16,513 bases of DNA from contig PJER01000049.1 of assembly GCA_002825465.1 (NCBI GenBank), positions 1-16,513 on the forward strand, given 5' to 3'. Shown piece by piece: positions 13,944 to 16,513 of this stretch (positions are counted from its first letter, which is position 1; every line of letters begins with the position of its first letter). The notes beneath the pieces were generated by a model. That model searched no databases. It was not told the origin of the DNA and saw nothing but the letters and a program-made list of their open reading frames with translations. Source of the stretch: Candidatus Thorarchaeota archaeon MP8T_1. Its GTDB lineage: Archaea; Asgardarchaeota; Thorarchaeia; Thorarchaeales; Thorarchaeaceae. A program made the translations under genes and the position numbers.

Positions 13944-13987
13944 TGTATTATGCCTACTTAGCCGATAAACTTGACGAAAATAACAAA

Positions 13988-14062
13988 TGGTGCGATCGCC
14001 GGGATTCGAACCCGGGTCGCAGGCTTGGGAAGCCTGCATCATAACCCCTAGACAACGATCGC
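13988..14062 (-). tRNA. tRNA-Gly(CCC)
   Basis: On the minus strand the acceptor strand GCGATCG (14062-14056) pairs perfectly with CGATCGC, followed by discriminator A (13991) and an encoded CCA (13990-13988). The D-arm is GTCT...TGAT with the same U13·U22 mismatch as tRNA-Pro. The anticodon stem CAGGC/GCCTG encloses TTCCCAA, so the anticodon is CCC and the tRNA reads GGG. The T-arm is CCGGG-TTCGAAT-CCCGG. No intron is present. A run of T follows the CCA (TTTGTTATTTT), which could end transcription. Confidence 0.97.
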
Positions 14063-14090
14063 AATTCTAAAACACGTTTGTTTCAGGTCG

Positions 14091-14100
14091 CGATTTAAGA
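14091..14100 (-). promoter_or_regulatory. TATA-like box for tRNA-Gly
   Basis: The minus-strand motif TCTTAAATCG is centred about 33 bases upstream of the first tRNA base, at the upper end of the usual TATA spacing. Confidence 0.45.
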
Positions 14101-14111
14101 TTATTGATGGT

Positions 14112-14261
14112 ATGAGCACTGAAAGACAGTTTGGCGAGCATCTTTCGCCCCAACAAATCCATTCCAAGGTCGGTGTGGAATTATCAGACCTGCTGACAAT
14201 AGGTGGGCAGCAAGATATTGATGATGAGTTCCCTAAGAGTATGCTTATCTTGACCATATGA
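14112..14261 (+). CDS. possible 49-residue small protein upstream of korA
   Basis: An ATG-initiated frame encodes 49 residues beginning MSTERQFGEHLSPQQIHSK, hydrophilic and rather acidic in the middle, with a short hydrophobic end (MLILTI). It resembles nothing I recognise; it is not the small ferredoxin subunit that sometimes precedes korA, since it has no cysteine at all. No clear ribosome site precedes it. A TATA-like element for korA could lie inside it (GCTTATCTTG near 14244-14253). It ends 25 bases before korA. It may be chance; otherwise the stretch 14063-14286 holds only promoters. Confidence 0.2.
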   Translation: MSTERQFGEHLSPQQIHSKVGVELSDLLTIGGQQDIDDEFPKSMLILTI

Positions 14262-14286
14262 AGACTGGAACACGAGAGATTCGATT

Positions 14287-15405
14287 ATGGTACCTAGGAG
14301 TACAAAGGTTCATTTCTGGCAGGGAAATCAAGCCTGTGCTGAAGCTGCAATTGCAGTGGGTTGCAGATTTTTTGCAGGTTATCCAATAACACCTGCCTCA
14401 GAGATTGCAGAAATTATGTCTCTGGAACTACCCAAGATAGGTGGAATCTATATACAGATGGAAGATGAAATAGCTGCAATATCTGCTATTATTGGGGCTG
14501 CGTGGGGAGGAGTAATGTCTATGACTGCAACTTCTGGACCAGGTTTTAGCCTGATGCAAGAGAATATTGGATATGCGGTCATGACTGAAACGCCCTGTGT
14601 GATTGTAGATGTTCAGAGAGGTGGGCCAAGCACTGGACAAGCAACAAAGGCAGCTCAGGGGGATATGATGCAGGCGAGATGGGGTACTCATGGAGATCAT
14701 GAGATGATTGTGCTTGCACCTAGTTCTTCTCAAGAAACGTATGAGCTCACAATTAGAGCCTTTGAACTTTCAGAAAGGTTACGACACCCAGTCATTATTC
14801 TAACAGATGAGATAGTGGCGCATTCACGGGAGAAGGTAATTATTGAGGCGAGCCCGAAAGTACAACGTAGATTTGCAAAGTTGAATGAGCCCCACTTCGG
14901 TGGTGTTGACTCTAACAATCGAGCAATAATGCCAAAATTTGGTGATGGACATAATCTATTGGTAACAGGATCAACACATGATGATACTGGTTTTAGAAGA
15001 ACATCTGATTCTGAAACGCATGACAAGCTCATCCGAAGAATCACTTCAAAGATTCTAAATGCACGAAATCTGCTTGATGACTATATCATATCTGGACCGG
15101 AAACTGCAGAATGGGGTATCATTTCTTTTGGTTCCACATCGAGAGCTGTCGATGAATTGATGATAACTGATGCAAGAGTGAAATCTTTGCAACTCCGAAC
15201 ACTGTGGCCATTTCCGGACGAGATCGTAAGAAAATTCAGCAATCAAGTAGATAAAATTCTGGTTCCCGAATTGAATCTTGGACAGTTATCAAGAGAAGTA
15301 CTACGCGTTGTCGAGGACTCAGTTGTTGTGGTTCCACTGAATAAAATTGGTGGAGGCCGCATGATTGAACCCAATGAGCTGGTTGAAGCAATGGAACAAT
15401 CATAA
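14287..15405 (+). CDS. korA: 2-oxoacid:ferredoxin oxidoreductase alpha subunit (KorA-like)
   Basis: This subunit belongs to the thiamine-diphosphate enzymes that oxidise 2-oxoglutarate, or a related 2-oxoacid, to the acyl-CoA with ferredoxin as acceptor. The 372 residues begin with the KorA signature FWQGNQACAEAAIAVGCRFFAGYPITPASEIAE (about 10-42), followed by SGPGFSLMQENIGYA, VDVQRGGPSTGQATKAAQGD and the C-terminal domain ending KIGGGRMIEPNELVEAMEQ. That is a full alpha subunit of normal length. Catalysis needs the beta subunit (KorB, which holds the cofactor), normally the next gene, but here the 3' side is taken by an antiparallel surface-protein gene. The substrate cannot be fixed from alpha alone; 2-oxoglutarate is the best guess. 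The start at ATG 14287 has only a weak GAGAG ahead. Confidence 0.92.
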   Translation: MVPRSTKVHFWQGNQACAEAAIAVGCRFFAGYPITPASEIAEIMSLELPKIGGIYIQMEDEIAAISAIIGAAWGGVMSMTATSGPGFSLMQENIGYAVMTETPCVIVDVQRGGPSTGQATKAAQGDMMQARWGTHGDHEMIVLAPSSSQETYELTIRAFELSERLRHPVIILTDEIVAHSREKVIIEASPKVQRRFAKLNEPHFGGVDSNNRAIMPKFGDGHNLLVTGSTHDDTGFRRTSDSETHDKLIRRITSKILNARNLLDDYIISGPETAEWGIISFGSTSRAVDELMITDARVKSLQLRTLWPFPDEIVRKFSNQVDKILVPELNLGQLSREVLRVVEDSVVVVPLNKIGGGRMIEPNELVEAMEQS

Positions 15406-16513
15406 TTACTTGAGATAGTGACAGAATCTTCATTGCAAAGAGATATTGGTTTAACATCTGTTTCAACGGTAATCGTGATATTTGTTCTCATCCAGATTGT
15501 TACATTTACTGAATTTAAAGCAGAAACATGATACGGAGCTGAAACTTCTAAGCGCAGTAAATGAATTCCAGGAGAAATCCACTGAGGTAAGTCTATTATT
15601 AGTACTTGAGTCACGTTAGTATCTTCTAAGGTGGTGAAAGGATTGATTTCACTGCCGTAGTATATTTTTACAGTAGCTAATTCCACTGTAGAATTATCAA
15701 ATTCAAAAACCTCAAGACTCAGTTGAATGTTCTCTGCATAATAGGCAGATACTATAGATAAATTGAAACTAAGTTCTCCAAGAATGATAAGTTCGAATGA
15801 GGGTGTGTTGTTTGAAAAAGCATAGTAGTCGCTCTTGATGTAAGGATGAATCGTATGATGACCTATTGATAAATTGCCCCAGGCAGTGATTTCTAGGGTG
15901 CTACTGGAATCTGGTAACACCTCTGTTGAAACATTGATTTCTCCATAATTATCCACAAATTCAATGAGTATTTCTTGACCCCAATTGAATTCCTCGTCAA
16001 TTGAGAACTCGATAGTTTTTGTGTTACCATGTACAACGGACCAATTGTATTGAGTTGGCCAGAAAAGGAGTGTGTTTTTATTGACCTCAATTGGTATAGA
16101 TATATTGGCTGTCTGATAGGTTGGATTGACTGCTGTTATATTGATAAGATAGAGTCCTGAAGCTGTTTGAAACGGGATTGTAGTATTATACTCACCATTA
16201 CCAAGATTCGTTAATTCTCCACTTCCAAAGCTTGCATTCCAATGAAGAATACTATCATCTATTCCTGTTTGATCTGCAGCTTCGTGTTTGACAAGAATAT
16301 CTGCATACTCAAAATTAATTCCATCAGGAGACTGACATTGAATTGACTCCGGTGCAGTGAGAATAGTGATATTAGAGGCCGCGGGGATTACGTTGACGTA
16401 CAATGTCTTTGTAAAGCTGAGAAAATCATCATTACCAAATCCAGTGATAATCAAATCATAGATTCCGGGAAGAGTCGTTGAGCCGTTCCAGTTTAGAATA
16501 AATGTGCCATCTG
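15243..16513 (-). CDS. surface protein with Ig-like repeats, 5' end outside window, 3' end abnormal
   Basis: The frame is open from the window edge and codes for an extracellular-type protein: mostly beta strands, rich in Asn, Thr, Ser, Ile and Val, with many N-glycosylation sequons (for example NVT, NIT, NGS). Repeated Ig/CARDB-like modules can be made out, including SGLYLINITAVNP, SIGHHTIHPYIKSDYYAFSN and SPGIHLLRLEVSAPYHVSALNSVNVTIW. A new module then starts (MRTNITITVETDVKP...DSVTISSNYD), but at about 15405 the frame enters the antisense of korA and runs to a chance stop at 15243, with about 54 residues of unlike composition. No transmembrane helix or sorting tail is seen, though such proteins usually end with one. 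The gene therefore looks truncated at the korA junction. Biological role unknown; probably cell envelope. Confidence 0.7.
   Translation of the reverse strand, partial: DGTFILNWNGSTTLPGIYDLIITGFGNDDFLSFTKTLYVNVIPAASNITILTAPESIQCQSPDGINFEYADILVKHEAADQTGIDDSILHWNASFGSGELTNLGNGEYNTTIPFQTASGLYLINITAVNPTYQTANISIPIEVNKNTLLFWPTQYNWSVVHGNTKTIEFSIDEEFNWGQEILIEFVDNYGEINVSTEVLPDSSSTLEITAWGNLSIGHHTIHPYIKSDYYAFSNNTPSFELIILGELSFNLSIVSAYYAENIQLSLEVFEFDNSTVELATVKIYYGSEINPFTTLEDTNVTQVLIIDLPQWISPGIHLLRLEVSAPYHVSALNSVNVTIWMRTNITITVETDVKPISLCNEDSVTISSNYDCSIASTSSLGSIMRPPPILFSGTTTTESSTTRSTSLDNCPRFNSGTRILST

Noticed and set aside
14259..14400. Second plus-strand frame starting at ATG 14258, overlapping the korA start
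   Set aside because: It runs out of frame through conserved korA sequence and has no family likeness.
15243..15402. C-terminal 54 residues of the surface protein as a real domain
   Set aside because: They are the exact antisense of the conserved korA 3' end and differ in composition from the rest of the protein, so they are probably read-through to a chance stop.
1..16513. CRISPR arrays, insertion sequences, toxin-antitoxin or defence genes
   Set aside because: No regularly spaced repeats, transposase motifs, terminal repeats or defence-family signatures were found by reading both strands.

Overview
The window is archaeal chromosomal DNA. The evidence is an archaeal replication set (MCM, a GINS subunit of the beta-then-alpha type, clamp loader small and large subunits, Orc1/Cdc6, Hel308), the archaea-specific UPF0200/UPF0201 pair, a COG1223-like AAA ATPase, KorA, and tRNA genes of archaeal type, one of them carrying two bulge-helix-bulge style introns. 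Base composition is moderate, genes are tightly packed, starts include ATG, GTG and TTG, and GGAGG-type Shine-Dalgarno sites are common. The protein style, together with an N-glycosylation-rich repeat surface protein, suggests an Asgard lineage such as Thorarchaeota. That placement is an impression; it was not computed.

Layout. Positions 1-2070 (minus strand) hold an operon of a single-domain AAA ATPase, a UPF0200 P-loop kinase-like protein and a UPF0201 protein cut by the window edge. thpR runs in the opposite direction at about 2175-2732 and converges on a minus-strand tRNA-Pro(GGG) gene (2756-2892) interrupted by an anticodon-loop intron and a T-loop intron. A histone-deacetylase-family gene (3049-4113, TTG start) follows. 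Positions 4093-9091 (minus) are a gins23-mcm-hel308 run. The clamp-loader pair rfcS-rfcL (9292-11467, plus) diverges from it. Positions 11403-13772 (minus) hold a cdc6, winged-helix, truA operon with coupled translation signals. Positions 13773-14286 contain tRNA-Gly(CCC), a 9-bp inverted repeat that may bound an RNA or a replication-related site, and the promoter region of korA. korA (14287-15405) converges on a surface-protein gene whose reading frame runs into the antisense of korA.

Function. The centre of the window is a replication and repair island: origin recognition and helicase loading (Cdc6), the replicative helicase and its partner (MCM, GINS), the clamp loader (RFC) and a fork-repair helicase (Hel308) within about 10 kb. 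RNA-processing genes (ThpR, TruA, two tRNAs) are interleaved. The two ends look less settled: korA has no korB beside it, and the surface protein appears to be truncated at that junction.

Points most worth a second look are the doubly interrupted tRNA-Pro with a textbook bulge-helix-bulge in the T-arm, the Gly-to-Ser change in the Walker A motif of the RFC small subunit, the korA/surface-protein breakpoint, and the structured intergenic region next to cdc6. No CRISPR array, insertion sequence or novel defence system was seen.
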